Both the position numbers and the translations under genes were made by a program. Shown piece after piece: positions 28,992 through 38,263 of a stretch of DNA of 64,000 nt (the stretch's first letter is position 1; every line of letters begins with the position of its first letter). Source of the DNA: Synechococcus sp. WH 8020 (GTDB lineage Bacteria > Cyanobacteriota > Cyanobacteriia > PCC-6307 > Cyanobiaceae); the NCBI RefSeq assembly GCF_001040845.1, contig NZ_CP011941.1, forward strand, positions 1,187,676 to 1,251,675. Reading direction: 5' to 3'. The notes below the pieces were generated by a model that saw nothing but the letters and a program-made list of their open reading frames with translations, did not search any database and was not told the DNA's origin.

Positions 28992-30591
28992 TCAGATATT
29001 CCCTGATCAAAGATTCGCTGACGCGAGATTGACCACCCCTGATGGCGCGTCTTTGGTGTCGCGAATCTGGACTCCACAAGGGACTGGTCCATGGCCGACC
29101 CTGCTGATGAGACAGCCCTACGGCAGGGCCATTGCTTCCACCGTGACCCTCCCCCACCCGCTCTGGTGGACCGACCAAGGATTCGCAGTCGTCGTCCAAG
29201 ACGTGCGCGGTCAGGGCAGTTCTGAGGGAACGTTTCAAGGGTTTGGCCAAGAAGCTACCGACACCGCCGCGACCCTCAATTGGCTCCGCGAACGGCCTGA
29301 ATGCAATGGCCGCATTGGCCTGTATGGGTTGTCGTATCAAGGCCTCACCCAACTGCTCGCACCAGCGGATTGCCCAGCTCCTGATTGCCTCGCGCCAGCC
29401 ATGTGTGGTTTGGATGAACGGGAGCATTGGAGTTGCGAAGGCGGAGCTCACTGGTGGCACCTCGGTCTTGGCTGGGGCTTGCAACTCGCAGCCCTGCAAG
29501 CCAAGCGCCGCAACGATCCAGTCGCCTGGAACGAAATCCACAGCTCTTTGGTGGATGGTCGCTATCTCCGCGAAGGAGTCGCGCTCTTGGAGCGCCATGA
29601 TCCCAAGGGAATGGCCTTGCGCTGGTTGCAACAGCCGGCAGATCGGGCCGAGGGCTGGATTGTCCATCGCCCAACCGACGCCTGGCTCCGCAAACCGATG
29701 CTGCTGATCGGCGGCTGGTGGGATCCCCATCTGCGAGGACTCCTCGACCTTCTCAAAACGGCTCGATCCAGTGGCGGCAATCCTGAGCTTCATATCGGCC
29801 CCGCCACCCATCTGCAGTGGTGGCCAGAAACCAATCAGCTTCTGCTGGATTTTTTCAATCAACATCTCAAAAGCCCCCCAACCCACAGCCAAAACAAGCC
29901 TGCAGAGATCAGGCTTTGGGACCTAGGCAATGCCACCTGGTCGAGTCAGGGTGGAAACGATTGCTCCAGTGCCCGTTGGCATCTAGGCAGCCAAGGTTTG
30001 GCCTGCCTTGATCTCACTGACGGGCAATTGCTCGATGCAGCGATGCCTGGATCAGGAACCTGCGTCATCGTTCATGACCCGTGGCGACCCGCACCAGCCG
30101 TCGGCGGTCATTTGAGTCCTACGGCTGGGCCGTGCGATCGAAGGGTGGTTGATCAACGATCGGACGTGGCCGTCTTTAGCTCCGCCCCCCTTCAAACAGC
30201 GCTCCAGCTATGCGGTCGCCCTCTCTTGAGATTAAAGGTGTCCGCCGATCAGCCAGCCTTTGATCTCTGCGCTGCACTGTCAAGACTTCCCGCCAATGGA
30301 GATGAGGTGCAGCAGCTTTCAACAGGTGTGTTGCGCGTGCGACGGTCCATGGACTCGGAAGATGGCCACATCACACTGGAGTTGCAGCCACTATTTGTGA
30401 GCTTCCAACCTGGAGACCGACTACGGCTCTCGCTTGCGGGGGCCTCATGGCCAGCGATTGCGATCAATCCAGGAGATGGGAAGCAACGGTTTGGCCCACC
30501 CAACAGCGATTGCCGCGTGATCACCCTCTCCATCGAGCTTGATGAGGCGACACTGCAAATGGCGCCACTGCTCGTTCCCCAAGCCGGATGA
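28981..30591 (+). CDS. CocE/NonD family hydrolase (S15-like)
   Basis: A 536-residue alpha/beta hydrolase. The oxyanion-side MRQPYGR segment (43-49), VQDVRGQGSSEG (72-83) and nucleophile elbow GLSYQG (116-121, Ser118) define the CocE/X-Pro dipeptidyl-peptidase group. A C-terminal jelly-roll domain with VRRSMDS and PGDRLRLSLAGASWP follows. Such enzymes cleave esters or acyl-peptide bonds. No signal peptide. Its first 11 bases overlap the small secreted protein gene. Confidence 0.87.
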   Translation: MFADQIFPDQRFADARLTTPDGASLVSRIWTPQGTGPWPTLLMRQPYGRAIASTVTLPHPLWWTDQGFAVVVQDVRGQGSSEGTFQGFGQEATDTAATLNWLRERPECNGRIGLYGLSYQGLTQLLAPADCPAPDCLAPAMCGLDEREHWSCEGGAHWWHLGLGWGLQLAALQAKRRNDPVAWNEIHSSLVDGRYLREGVALLERHDPKGMALRWLQQPADRAEGWIVHRPTDAWLRKPMLLIGGWWDPHLRGLLDLLKTARSSGGNPELHIGPATHLQWWPETNQLLLDFFNQHLKSPPTHSQNKPAEIRLWDLGNATWSSQGGNDCSSARWHLGSQGLACLDLTDGQLLDAAMPGSGTCVIVHDPWRPAPAVGGHLSPTAGPCDRRVVDQRSDVAVFSSAPLQTALQLCGRPLLRLKVSADQPAFDLCAALSRLPANGDEVQQLSTGVLRVRRSMDSEDGHITLELQPLFVSFQPGDRLRLSLAGASWPAIAINPGDGKQRFGPPNSDCRVITLSIELDEATLQMAPLLVPQAG

Positions 30592-30627
30592 ACTCCGGCA
30601 AACTAACGCCATTGTTGCCCCACATTC

Positions 30628-31368
30628 ATGAAGCTCTCCTCCTGCCTTCTGGTCTGCGCTCTCGCGGCACCGATGCTGCAGGCTTTCCCTGTGCCAGCGG
30701 CACGAGGAGAACAGCTTTTAGCCCAGGGAGCGTTGGCACCACGCACCCCTCTCAGTACCAGTGAAGCCAGTCAAGCAGCGGATTCACTCCTTAAGGCTCT
30801 ACAAACACGAAACGCTCAGGCTTTATTCGATCGCCTGTCCACCCCACTGCAAAACGCCACCACTGTTGAAGCAGTGAAAGGACGTTTGAACAAAGCGCAT
30901 CGCATCCAATCCACGCGTGTTGTAGCGATTTATCCAGGAATCGATGACACCACCGTTGATGTGATTGCCCAAACGGAACAAGGAAGCAAAGAGCTGCTTC
31001 TCGTTCTTGACGATGAGGGCAAGCTTGTGGCTTGGAAATGGCTGGGGGAAACTCTGCCGATCGAAACAACCGCTCTGAAATTTGTTCGCGATCTCGAAGC
31101 AAAACGCTGGATTGCTGCTCGGTACTACCTATCGCTTGATTTTCAAAAGGAGATCTCCCCAGAAGATCTGGAGCGCAAGTGGAGCAAGTTGAGCCGGGTC
31201 CTGGGTGGAGTGAAGCGGATCAAAAACGCTGTCGTTTCAAGCAGAGGAGCCGAACAACAACTCGTTTTGGTCACCATTGAATTTGGAACCGTGACCGACA
31301 ACTTGTTCGTCATTTTCGATGCGCAAGGCCGGATCATCAACGTGGACTTCTCTGAGGATCTGGTCTGA
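30628..31368 (+). CDS. DUF3887 domain secreted protein
   Basis: A 246-residue protein with an N-terminal signal peptide (hydrophobic 3-20, cleavage probably near AARG). Two tandem DUF3887-like modules follow: ALQTRNAQALFDRLSTPLQN (57-76), then a second with DLEAKRWIAARYYLSLDFQK. Each is the NTF2-like fold of DUF3887. Probably periplasmic, function unknown. It lies between the hydrolase and glgB. Confidence 0.75.
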   Translation: MKLSSCLLVCALAAPMLQAFPVPAARGEQLLAQGALAPRTPLSTSEASQAADSLLKALQTRNAQALFDRLSTPLQNATTVEAVKGRLNKAHRIQSTRVVAIYPGIDDTTVDVIAQTEQGSKELLLVLDDEGKLVAWKWLGETLPIETTALKFVRDLEAKRWIAARYYLSLDFQKEISPEDLERKWSKLSRVLGGVKRIKNAVVSSRGAEQQLVLVTIEFGTVTDNLFVIFDAQGRIINVDFSEDLV

Positions 31369-31449
31369 TCCCAAAAACTCCGAGCAATCCATGCAGCCAG
31401 GGCGGGTTTTCCGCTTAAGCTCCCGGGCTAACGAAGACCATCCCCCTGC

Positions 31450-33747
31450 ATGACCAGCGCTGTTCTCGACTGGATGGTTCAGGACAGCCAGAGGCTGGCT
31501 GAATGCCGACACGATCATCCCTTTGCTCTCCTTGGGCCCCAACAGCTGGAGTCCGGCCAATGGATTGTGAGGGCTTGGGTTCCCGAAGCTGAAACCGTTG
31601 AGTTGATCCTCGATGGCGAACGCCGATCCATGCAGACTCCCCATCACCCATGGGTGTTCGAAGCCGAATGTTCACGGGATCCAGGGCATACCTACAAATT
31701 GCACATCCGCCGAGGCGGGATCGAGCACGAGCAATTCGATCCTTGGGCCTTTCGGCATGAGTGGATGGGCGAGATGGATCGCCACCTCTTTGCGGAAGGC
31801 AATCACCATCACATTTGGCGTCGGATGGGAGCCCACCGCTGCCAGCAAGGAGGCGTCGAGGGTGTGATGTTCTGCCTCTGGGCACCGAACGCACTCACCG
31901 TCAGCGTGATCGGAAATCTCAATTCATGGGATGGCCGCTATCACCCGATGCAGCAGAGGCTTGGCGGAATCTGGGAGTTGTTCATTCCCGAACTGGAGGA
32001 AGGACACTTTTATAAATACGAGATCCGCACGCAAGACGGCCACTGCTATCAGAAAGCCGACCCCTACGGCTTTCAGCATGAAGTCAGGCCTGACACCAGT
32101 TCCATCGTGAGTCATCTCGATGGATTTCAGTGGAGTGATGACTCCTGGATCAGCAGCAGAGATCAGCGCAATCCTCTCGATCAGCCAATCTCGGTGTACG
32201 AGATGCACCTTGGCAGTTGGATTCACGCCTCAGCTGACGATCCATTCATCGAAGCCGATGGAACACCGCGCCCTCCGGTGCCTGCGGCCGATCTAAAGCC
32301 AGGTGCACGCCTTCTCACCTATCCAGAGCTTGCCGATCGTCTGATTCCTTACGTCAAAGAGCAAGGGTTCAGCCACATCGAATTGATGCCCATCACAGAG
32401 CATCCTTTCGATGGGTCATGGGGATACCAAGTCACTGGTTGGTATGCACCCACAAGCCGGTACGGCACTCCCGACGAATTTCGAGCCTTCGTGGATCGCT
32501 GCCATGCCGAGGGCATCGGGGTAATCATCGATTGGGTGCCTGGTCACTTCCCCAAAGACAGTCATGGCCTTGCCTTCTTCGATGGCTGCCACCTCTACGA
32601 ACACGCCGACCCACGGATTGGCGAGCACAAGGAATGGGGGACGCTGATTTTCAACTACAGCAGGAATGAAGTCAGAAACTTCCTGGTTGCCAATCTCGTC
32701 TTCTGGTTTGACCAGTTCCATATCGATGGCATCCGGGTTGATGCGGTGGCATCGATGCTCTACCGGGATTATTTACGACCCGATGGTGAGTGGTTAGCCA
32801 ACGAACACGGCGGCAGAGAAAACACCGAAGCGGTTCGCTTCCTCCAACAAGCCAACCACGTTCTTTTTCAACATTTCCCCGGCGCGCTTTCAATCGCGGA
32901 AGAATCAACTACTTGGCCCATGGTGACTCAGCCCACGGAGAACGGTGGGCTGGGCTTCAATCTCAAATGGAACATGGGTTGGATGCACGACATGCTCGAT
33001 TACTTCGAGCTAGATCCGTGGTTCCGCCAGTTTCATCAAAACAACATCACGTTTTCGATCTGGTACACCTACACCGAAAACTTCATGCTTGCCCTGAGTC
33101 ACGACGAGGTCGTGCATGGCAAGAGTCATCTGCTTCACAAGATGCCTGGAGATGACTGGCAGAAGTACGCCAACACCCGTGCCCTACTCGCCTACATGTG
33201 GACGCACCCAGGCAAAAAAACGATCTTCATGGGCATGGAGTTCGGCCAACGGGCGGAATGGAACGTATGGGGCGATCTGCAGTGGGATTTGCTGAACTAC
33301 GCGCCGCACGCAGGCGTTCATCGGATGGTGAAAGAGCTGAATGCGCTCTACAAGCAAGAGCCTGCTCTCTGGCAAGACGATTTTGATCAGTACGGCTTCC
33401 AGTGGATCGATTGCAATGACAATCGCCACTCCGTGATCAGCTTCATGCGCCGAGAAAGAACAAACGGCTCCTGGCTCGTGGTCGTGGCCAACTTCACGCC
33501 CCAAAGCCATTCCCATTACAAAGTGGGCGTTCCAATAGCTGGCTTCTACGAAGAAATCTTCAACACGGATGCTGCCAAATACGGCGGCAGCAATCTGGGA
33601 AATCTTGGTGGGAAGCCCTCCGACGAGTGGGGCATCCATGGGTACGAGAACTCCCTGGAGCTCTGCCTGCCACCGCTCAGCCTGATGGTGTTCAAGCATG
33701 ACCCCAAAAAAAGTTTGGCCGAAGTCACTAACAAAGAGAGTGCTTAG
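31450..33747 (+). CDS. glgB: 1,4-alpha-glucan branching enzyme
   Basis: A 765-residue GH13 enzyme that forms alpha-1,6 branches in glycogen. The N-terminal carbohydrate-binding modules (about 30-260) precede the TIM barrel. [11 protein letters not shown] gives the nucleophile Asp431, SIAEEST gives the acid/base Glu484, and [10 protein letters not shown] the conserved transition-state His/Asp. Full length with the typical C-terminal beta domain. Transcribed with an upstream 81-bp gap; hemE follows after 96 bp. Confidence 0.97.
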   Translation: MTSAVLDWMVQDSQRLAECRHDHPFALLGPQQLESGQWIVRAWVPEAETVELILDGERRSMQTPHHPWVFEAECSRDPGHTYKLHIRRGGIEHEQFDPWAFRHEWMGEMDRHLFAEGNHHHIWRRMGAHRCQQGGVEGVMFCLWAPNALTVSVIGNLNSWDGRYHPMQQRLGGIWELFIPELEEGHFYKYEIRTQDGHCYQKADPYGFQHEVRPDTSSIVSHLDGFQWSDDSWISSRDQRNPLDQPISVYEMHLGSWIHASADDPFIEADGTPRPPVPAADLKPGARLLTYPELADRLIPYVKEQGFSHIELMPITEHPFDGSWGYQVTGWYAPTSRYGTPDEFRAFVDRCHAEGIGVIIDWVPGHFPKDSHGLAFFDGCHLYEHADPRIGEHKEWGTLIFNYSRNEVRNFLVANLVFWFDQFHIDGIRVDAVASMLYRDYLRPDGEWLANEHGGRENTEAVRFLQQANHVLFQHFPGALSIAEESTTWPMVTQPTENGGLGFNLKWNMGWMHDMLDYFELDPWFRQFHQNNITFSIWYTYTENFMLALSHDEVVHGKSHLLHKMPGDDWQKYANTRALLAYMWTHPGKKTIFMGMEFGQRAEWNVWGDLQWDLLNYAPHAGVHRMVKELNALYKQEPALWQDDFDQYGFQWIDCNDNRHSVISFMRRERTNGSWLVVVANFTPQSHSHYKVGVPIAGFYEEIFNTDAAKYGGSNLGNLGGKPSDEWGIHGYENSLELCLPPLSLMVFKHDPKKSLAEVTNKESA

Positions 33748-33843
33748 GTTCAGGTGATGTGACAAAACTGCCCGGATCGCCGTAAAACACAGCGTTTTGG
33801 TCAGTTTGGTCAGGTAGGTTGCCGCCTTGATCTGCACGCATTC

Positions 33844-34899
33844 ATGAGCGATACCCTGCCCCTACTGCTCCGTGCCGCCCGCGGAGAATCGGTAGAGCGT
33901 CCTCCTGTCTGGATGATGCGCCAGGCAGGTCGCTACATGAAGGTCTATCGCGACCTTCGCGATCGCCACCCGAGCTTCCGAGAACGTTCTGAAAACCCAG
34001 ATCTCTCCTATGAGATTTCCATGCAGCCGTTCAAGGCGTTCCAGCCTGATGGGGTGATTCTCTTTTCAGACATCTTGACTCCACTCCCTGGCATGGGGAT
34101 CGATTTCGACATTGTTGAGAGCAAAGGCCCTCAAATTGGTGATCCGATCCGGAGCCTCAGTCAGGTAGACGCTCTGAGACCTCTCCAGCCCGAGGAGAGC
34201 ATGCCCTTTGTCGGCGAAGTGCTTGGGCGCCTGCGCAGCAGCGTTGGCAATCAGGCCGCCGTCCTTGGCTTTGTAGGCGCACCCTGGACCCTGGCGGCGT
34301 ACGTCGTGGAAGGGAAAAGCAGCAAGAACTATGCAGTCATTAAAAAGATGGCCTTCCAGGAGCCAGAACTCCTGCACAAACTTCTTGATCACTTCGCAAC
34401 GTCGATTGCCACCTACCTGCGGTATCAAATCGATTCCGGAGCCCAGGTGGTTCAGATGTTTGACTCCTGGGCAGGGCAACTCAGCCCCGCCGATTACGAC
34501 ACGTTTGCAGCTCCGTATCAGAAAAAAGTTGTCGATCTCGTCAAGCAAACCCATCCCGACACCCCGTTCATCCTTTACATCTCAGGAAGCGCAGGGGTCT
34601 TAGAACGTATGGGTCGCACTGGTGTCGACATCATTTCTCTGGACTGGACGGTCGACATGGCTGAGGGACTCGCCCGGCTACCTGACCACGTCGGCGTGCA
34701 AGGCAATGTCGATCCAGGACTGTTGTTTGGCACACCAGAAGCGATTCGCGATCGCATCGATGATTGTGTGCGCAAGGCCCGTGGTCGTCGCCACATTCTT
34801 AATCTGGGCCACGGGATTTTGCCTGGCACTCCTGAGGAGAACGGTCGCGCTTTCTTTGAAGCCGGCAAGACTGTGATGGATCGAATCGGGGGGGCCTGA
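33844..34899 (+). CDS. hemE: Uroporphyrinogen decarboxylase
   Basis: A 351-residue enzyme converting uroporphyrinogen III to coproporphyrinogen III for heme and chlorophyll. [12 protein letters not shown] near 22-33 holds the substrate-binding Arg pair, [12 protein letters not shown] the catalytic Asp, and [10 protein letters not shown] and [12 protein letters not shown] complete the signature. The stop is directly followed by the TTG start of the epimerase gene. Confidence 0.97.
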   Translation: MSDTLPLLLRAARGESVERPPVWMMRQAGRYMKVYRDLRDRHPSFRERSENPDLSYEISMQPFKAFQPDGVILFSDILTPLPGMGIDFDIVESKGPQIGDPIRSLSQVDALRPLQPEESMPFVGEVLGRLRSSVGNQAAVLGFVGAPWTLAAYVVEGKSSKNYAVIKKMAFQEPELLHKLLDHFATSIATYLRYQIDSGAQVVQMFDSWAGQLSPADYDTFAAPYQKKVVDLVKQTHPDTPFILYISGSAGVLERMGRTGVDIISLDWTVDMAEGLARLPDHVGVQGNVDPGLLFGTPEAIRDRIDDCVRKARGRRHILNLGHGILPGTPEENGRAFFEAGKTVMDRIGGA

Positions 34900-35901
34900 T
34901 TGATCCAAACACCCGCAAGAATCCTGATTACCGGCGCAAGTGGTTGCGTCGGCCAGTACACAGTGGCTTGGCTGCTGGAAAATTCTGATGCTGAGTTGCT
35001 GCTGTTGCTGCGTGATCCAGCCAAACTGACTGCGATCTCAGCCGATCAGCCACGTGTTCGCCTGTTGGTTGGAGATCTACGTGAAATAGATCGATTTACC
35101 AGCGAACTCTCCACTGTGACCCGAGTGATTCACACGGCTACCGCCTGGGGAGATCCTGAGCGTGCCCATCAGGTCAATGTTGTTGCTGTTAAAAAGATGC
35201 TGGCCCTGCTGAATCCGGCAGTCGTTGAGCAGATCGTTTATTTCTCCACCGCCAGCATTCTGGATCGTTCCTTGCAGCCGCTTCCTGAAGCCCTGGCCTA
35301 TGGCACCGAATACATCCAAACCAAAGCTCAATGCCTGAGGGAGCTTGAACAGCACCCTTTGGCTGAGCGCATCGTGGCGGTGTTTCCAACACTGGTCTTC
35401 GGAGGGAGGGTGGATGGAACCAGTCCGTTCCCAACCAGTTATTTAACGGAAGGCCTCGCGGAAGCAAGCAAATGGTTGTGGCTTGCCCGCTGGCTGAGAG
35501 CTGATGCCAGCTTTCATTTCATCCATGCCGCTGACATTGCAGCAATCTGCGGACTTCTTGCGACCAAGCCTCACCAACACAATCCAGAGCCTGGCCAGGG
35601 ACCGGTCCGCAAAATTGTGATGGGCCAGCCGTGGATCAGCGTGAACGAGGCAGTTGCCACGCTCTGTCGCTGGAGAGGGGTGTCGCGAACCCCTGGAATA
35701 CCCCTTTGGAGCTGGCTGATTGAAGGCTTGATCAAAATCCTCCCGATCGAAATCAACGCATGGGATCGATTTTCAATTCACCAGCGTCACTTCATTCATG
35801 ATCCCGTGACCCAGCCCGAACGGTTCGGTGGTCAAAGCCATGGGCCAGACCTTGAAACAGTTCTGATGGATTCAGGTCTTCCACACCGTGGAAGCATCTG
35901 A
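34900..35901 (+). CDS. NAD-dependent epimerase/dehydratase family protein
   Basis: A 333-residue Rossmann protein of the extended SDR type. GASGCVGQY (residues 13-21) is the NAD(P) loop, and a Tyr-Lys-type active site lies in the YGTEYIQTKAQ segment (YxxTK). Which sugar or sterol-like substrate it uses is unknown. The start is TTG immediately after the hemE stop, so translation is coupled to hemE. petE starts 34 bp after its stop, leaving room for only part of a petE promoter between the genes. Confidence 0.8.
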   Translation: MIQTPARILITGASGCVGQYTVAWLLENSDAELLLLLRDPAKLTAISADQPRVRLLVGDLREIDRFTSELSTVTRVIHTATAWGDPERAHQVNVVAVKKMLALLNPAVVEQIVYFSTASILDRSLQPLPEALAYGTEYIQTKAQCLRELEQHPLAERIVAVFPTLVFGGRVDGTSPFPTSYLTEGLAEASKWLWLARWLRADASFHFIHAADIAAICGLLATKPHQHNPEPGQGPVRKIVMGQPWISVNEAVATLCRWRGVSRTPGIPLWSWLIEGLIKILPIEINAWDRFSIHQRHFIHDPVTQPERFGGQSHGPDLETVLMDSGLPHRGSI

Positions 35902-35935
35902 ACAGCGTTAAGATTGTAGAAATGTTTATGTGCTC

Positions 35936-36295
35936 ATGATCAGCCGTTTGCGTTCTCTCCTTTCAGCCGCGATTGCTTTCGCTCTTGTTCTAGGACTTGG
36001 CGTTTCCACCGCCAACGCCGCCACTGTTGAAGTGAAGCTCGGTACAGATGCCGGAATGCTTGCTTTTGAGCCAAACACTCTCAACATCAAGGCTGGAGAC
36101 ACTGTCAAATTCGTCAACAACAAGCTGGCCCCTCACAACGCCGTTTTTGATGGCCATGACGAACTCAGCCACAGCGATCTAGCCTTTGCTCCAGGCGAAT
36201 CCTGGGAAGAAACCTTTACTGAAGCTGGAACTTATGATTTCTATTGCGAGCCCCACCGTGGCGCTGGCATGGTCGGCAAAGTGATCGTTGAATGA
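35936..36295 (+). CDS. petE: Plastocyanin precursor
   Basis: 119 residues with a signal peptide (cleaved near TANA/ATVE, residue 28-29) and a mature blue-copper domain. Copper ligands His67, Cys104, His107 and Met112 are all present ([10 protein letters not shown]). It carries electrons in the thylakoid lumen from cytochrome b6f to photosystem I. ATG at 35936 was preferred to a GTG two codons upstream. It ends 107 bp before petJ, with a strong terminator between them (36321-36364). Confidence 0.97.
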   Translation: MISRLRSLLSAAIAFALVLGLGVSTANAATVEVKLGTDAGMLAFEPNTLNIKAGDTVKFVNNKLAPHNAVFDGHDELSHSDLAFAPGESWEETFTEAGTYDFYCEPHRGAGMVGKVIVE

Positions 36296-36320
36296 TCGTT
36301 TAAATCAGCAGTTGAACACA

Positions 36321-36364
36321 AGTCCGGCGAGCGTTTTAACAGATGCTCACCGGACTCTTTTTTT
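36321..36364 (+). terminator. Rho-independent terminator between petE and petJ
   Basis: The arms AGTCCGG (36321-36327) and CCGGACT (36350-36356) pair exactly and extend inward with GAGC/GCTC around one mismatch, followed by a C and seven T. It should end petE transcription, giving petJ its own promoter. Confidence 0.9.
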
Positions 36365-36402
36365 GTTGACCGAAATGGATAGGGTTTAAGGAAGAGAAGC
36401 TG

Positions 36403-36777
36403 ATGGTGATGCTCAATCTCATTTCCCTGTTCGCCTTGATCCTCTGCATCAGCCTCAACCTGTTGGGAGCGACACCTGCATCTGCAGCCAGTGCTCCTGG
36501 CGTTGACCTCGAGCACGGTGGACAACTCTTTTCTTCAAACTGTGCGGCATGCCATATGGGTGGTGGCAACGTGATCAGTGCGTCCAGAACTTTGAGTCAG
36601 AGCGATCTGCAAGCTCATCTCAATGAGTACGGCGACGATCACATCGAGGCCATCGAACACCAAATTGAAAACGGAAAAAATGCAATGCCCTCGTTCGTGG
36701 GGAAATTAACTGAGCAAGACATCATTGATGTGGCCGCCTACGTTGAGCTGAAGGCTGAAAAAGGCTGGCAGCGATGA
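36403..36777 (+). CDS. petJ: Cytochrome c6 precursor
   Basis: 124 residues with a signal peptide (cleaved near PASA, about 29). The heme site CAACH has Cys47, Cys50 and His51; Met95 (KNAMPSF) is the axial ligand. It is the heme alternative to plastocyanin in the lumen; having both genes adjacent is consistent with copper-dependent exchange of the two carriers. RBS AAGGA lies 8 bp upstream. It overlaps the nif11-like gene by 4 bp. Confidence 0.95.
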   Translation: MVMLNLISLFALILCISLNLLGATPASAASAPGVDLEHGGQLFSSNCAACHMGGGNVISASRTLSQSDLQAHLNEYGDDHIEAIEHQIENGKNAMPSFVGKLTEQDIIDVAAYVELKAEKGWQR

Positions 36778-36977
36778 GCCGAGAGGGGTGGAAAGACTTT
36801 TTGCATGCCGCAGAACGAAGCCCAGCTCTTCAGCGTGAGCTGAACGCCTGTAGCGAAACAACAGACATCATTGAGCTTGGCAAACGCCTCGGCTTCGCTT
36901 TGTGTTTGGACGACCTCAACCAAGACGCACAAGCCGAAGCCATTACTCAGTGGTTCGAGCAGAGCACAATCCAATGA
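36774..36977 (+). CDS. Stand-alone Nif11-like domain protein
   Basis: A 67-residue protein with the Nif11 pattern: WKDFLHAAERSPALQREL (6-23), then TTDIIELGKRLGFAL (29-43). In other genomes Nif11 domains appear as small unknown proteins in nitrogen-fixing cyanobacteria and as leader peptides of modified peptides. No glycine-glycine cut site or Cys-rich core follows, so a peptide precursor is unlikely. It overlaps petJ upstream and the TIGR03643 gene downstream by 4 bp each, a fully coupled three-gene unit. Confidence 0.8.
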   Translation: MSREGWKDFLHAAERSPALQRELNACSETTDIIELGKRLGFALCLDDLNQDAQAEAITQWFEQSTIQ

Positions 36978-37222
36978 TCAAAGCGAATGCAATGGCCAGC
37001 GAACAGTTGGATCGGGTCATTGAGATGGCCTGGGAAGACCGCACACCCTTTGAAGCCATTGAATATCAGTTCGGTCTCATGGAAAAAAATGTGATCAGCT
37101 TGATGCGCCAGACCTTAAAACCAGGATCCTTCCGTACTTGGCGTCAACGTGTCTCAGGCCGGAAAACCAAACATGCGGCCACGAGCCATGCCGAGCGCTT
37201 CAGAGCAGCTTGCCACCACTAG
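36974..37222 (+). CDS. TIGR03643 family protein
   Basis: An 82-residue basic protein containing IEMAWEDRTPFEAIEYQFGL, MRQTLKPGSFRTWRQRVSGR and a KTKHA tail, matching TIGR03643. The arrangement of an N-terminal helix-turn-helix-like part and a basic C-terminus suggests nucleic-acid binding; that is inference. The ATG overlaps the preceding stop (ATGA). Last gene of the petJ unit. Confidence 0.8.
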   Translation: MIKANAMASEQLDRVIEMAWEDRTPFEAIEYQFGLMEKNVISLMRQTLKPGSFRTWRQRVSGRKTKHAATSHAERFRAACHH

Positions 37223-37236
37223 GCAACATCAAGAAT

Positions 37237-37443
37237 TCAATTGTCCGATTGGTTGTTTGAACGACTCGCAATTTTGGCGTCAGCCCAACGTGAGAAAAAA
37301 TAAACAGCAATAAACATCGGCAAGTAAGCGATCCACATATTGTCAATCTCGAGGCCACTATTGTTAATGAGCACCAAGCCTCCATAGCCAACAACAAAAT
37401 AAATACCAGCCCTACGAAGAGCACCAGCCAGCTTCGGATTCAT
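37237..37443 (-). CDS. Small two-helix membrane protein
   Basis: A 68-residue protein with two hydrophobic segments (about 14-27 and 36-50) and a polar, basic C-terminus. No recognised family. ATG at 37443 was chosen over an upstream one because the sequence from there is compact. It is convergent to the TIGR03643 gene with 14 bp between stops. AT-rich. Confidence 0.55.
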   Translation of the reverse strand: MNPKLAGALRRAGIYFVVGYGGLVLINNSGLEIDNMWIAYLPMFIAVYFFSRWADAKIASRSNNQSDN

Positions 37444-37503
37444 CACAATCAAGCACCTTCCCTTACGCTAAGAGATCACTCAAGGAAAGGCATCACCCTC
37501 GTT

Positions 37504-37611
37504 CTAACCGATACGTTTTCGAATGATCTGTTCGCCGTCGTCAAAGAAGCATCGCGAACTCACTAAAGACGGCTTTTCAGCAAATCGGATCGCAACCTCA
37601 GAGCTATTCAT
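37504..37611 (-). CDS. Candidate 35-residue protein
   Basis: Read by hand on the reverse strand, an ATG at 37611 opens a 36-codon frame ending TAG at 37504. The peptide (MNSSEVAIRFAEKPSLVSSR, then CFFDDGEQIIRKRIG) has balanced composition, mixed charge and no repeats, unlike random translation. AGGA lies about 14 bp upstream of the start, too far to be a strong RBS. The remaining interval 37612-37835 holds only weak open frames and nothing I can name. Confidence 0.4.
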   Translation of the reverse strand: MNSSEVAIRFAEKPSLVSSRCFFDDGEQIIRKRIG

Positions 37612-37835
37612 CGAGTGAGGCAGATTCCTAGATAGCAATCAATCATTGCCACAACCATTCTCTTCCTTATATCAATTCCAGAGCATTACCCAATACCCCT
37701 CTACTACATTTCCAGAGATTGACTGGAAATCAGTTAATGGCACCTGAAACAAATCACCGAAAACGCTCATGGATCCCTCATTTACGCACAGCCCCAATGA
37801 ATGATGATTAACATGACCCGAAAGAACTGATTCAG

Positions 37836-38030
37836 ATGGACTCTCATGGTCTTTACGGACAACCTTTCAGCAAAGATGAAGCCAAAAACCAATGGAAGGA
37901 AATTTGTCTATTGAGACAAGAGTTTGTGGCTAAAAACCCCTACTCTCGAAAAGGTGAAGCGATGAATTGGGCTATTGAATCCTACTTTATGGGCATCAGA
38001 TCTGGACTTGAAAGACCATTGGCCGCTTAA
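37836..38030 (+). CDS. Small soluble protein, unknown
   Basis: A 64-residue protein starting MDSHGLYGQPFSKDEAKNQW. It is predicted helical (W, Y and K rich) with no signal or membrane segment, and has features of a coding sequence: mixed charge and a compact, stop-bounded frame. No family recognised and no good RBS. It sits in an AT-rich interval with other small genes. Confidence 0.5.
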   Translation: MDSHGLYGQPFSKDEAKNQWKEICLLRQEFVAKNPYSRKGEAMNWAIESYFMGIRSGLERPLAA

Positions 38031-38064
38031 TTTATTTCAGTTGACGTGACCCACCATCATCTCC

Positions 38065-38090
38065 AAAAAAAACAGTTTGCTCCTTAACTG
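38065..38090 (-). terminator. Hairpin plus T8 terminator after the 50-residue gene
   Basis: On the reverse strand CAGTT (38090-38086) pairs with AACTG (38077-38073), followed by eight T (38072-38065). It lies 3 bp after the stop of the 50-codon gene, which argues that this strand is transcribed. Confidence 0.7.
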
Positions 38091-38093
38091 CAT

Positions 38094-38246
38094 TCAGTAT
38101 TTTTGCCGATAATATTTGCAGCACAGACTTACCTCTGCATAGCTTTCGAGATCAGCGTCATCGAGCAGATCAGAGACGCCTCCTCCACCGAACCAAAAGT
38201 TCCAATCTTGAACCACCTGCTCGAAATTATTTTCTTGCGTAATCAT
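38094..38246 (-). CDS. Candidate 50-residue protein with W/F-G4 motif
   Basis: Reverse-strand frame from ATG (38246) to TGA (38094), 50 residues, starting MITQENNFEQVVQDW. It carries NFWFGGGGVSDLLDD (16-30) and LESYAEVSLCCKYYRQKY-like tail with two adjacent Cys (42-43). An in-frame stop lies 9 bp before the ATG, so this is the only ATG-initiated form, and a T8 terminator follows the stop. No family recognised. The tetraglycine might mark a processing site, but this is speculation. A perfect 6-bp inverted repeat abuts the start codon and includes the only possible RBS (AAGG). Confidence 0.55.
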   Translation of the reverse strand: MITQENNFEQVVQDWNFWFGGGGVSDLLDDADLESYAEVSLCCKYYRQKY

Positions 38247-38263
38247 GCCTTAGCGCGTAAGGC
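38247..38263. repeat. 6-bp inverted repeat at the start of the 50-residue gene
   Basis: GCCTTA and TAAGGC, separated by five bases, lie directly upstream of the reverse-strand ATG at 38246. In RNA it would hide the AAGG that could serve as ribosome site. A second perfect 7-bp inverted repeat (GTGAGTG/CACTCAC) is at 38287-38306, with no T-run on its 3' side on either strand. Confidence 0.5.

Noticed and set aside
28897-29892. 331-codon reverse-strand open frame over the CocE-type hydrolase
   Set aside because: It lies antisense to a well-supported hydrolase with clear motifs; its sequence has no recognisable domain and the composition of antisense translation.
33184-33837. 217-codon reverse frame over glgB 3' end
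   Set aside because: Antisense to catalytic and C-terminal domains of glgB; no motif.
36774-36977. Nif11 gene as precursor of a modified peptide
   Set aside because: No Gly-Gly or Gly-Ala cut site and no Cys/Ser/Thr-rich core after the domain, and no modification enzyme nearby.
37737-37811. 24-codon forward frame
   Set aside because: Too short and without RBS; nothing supports translation.
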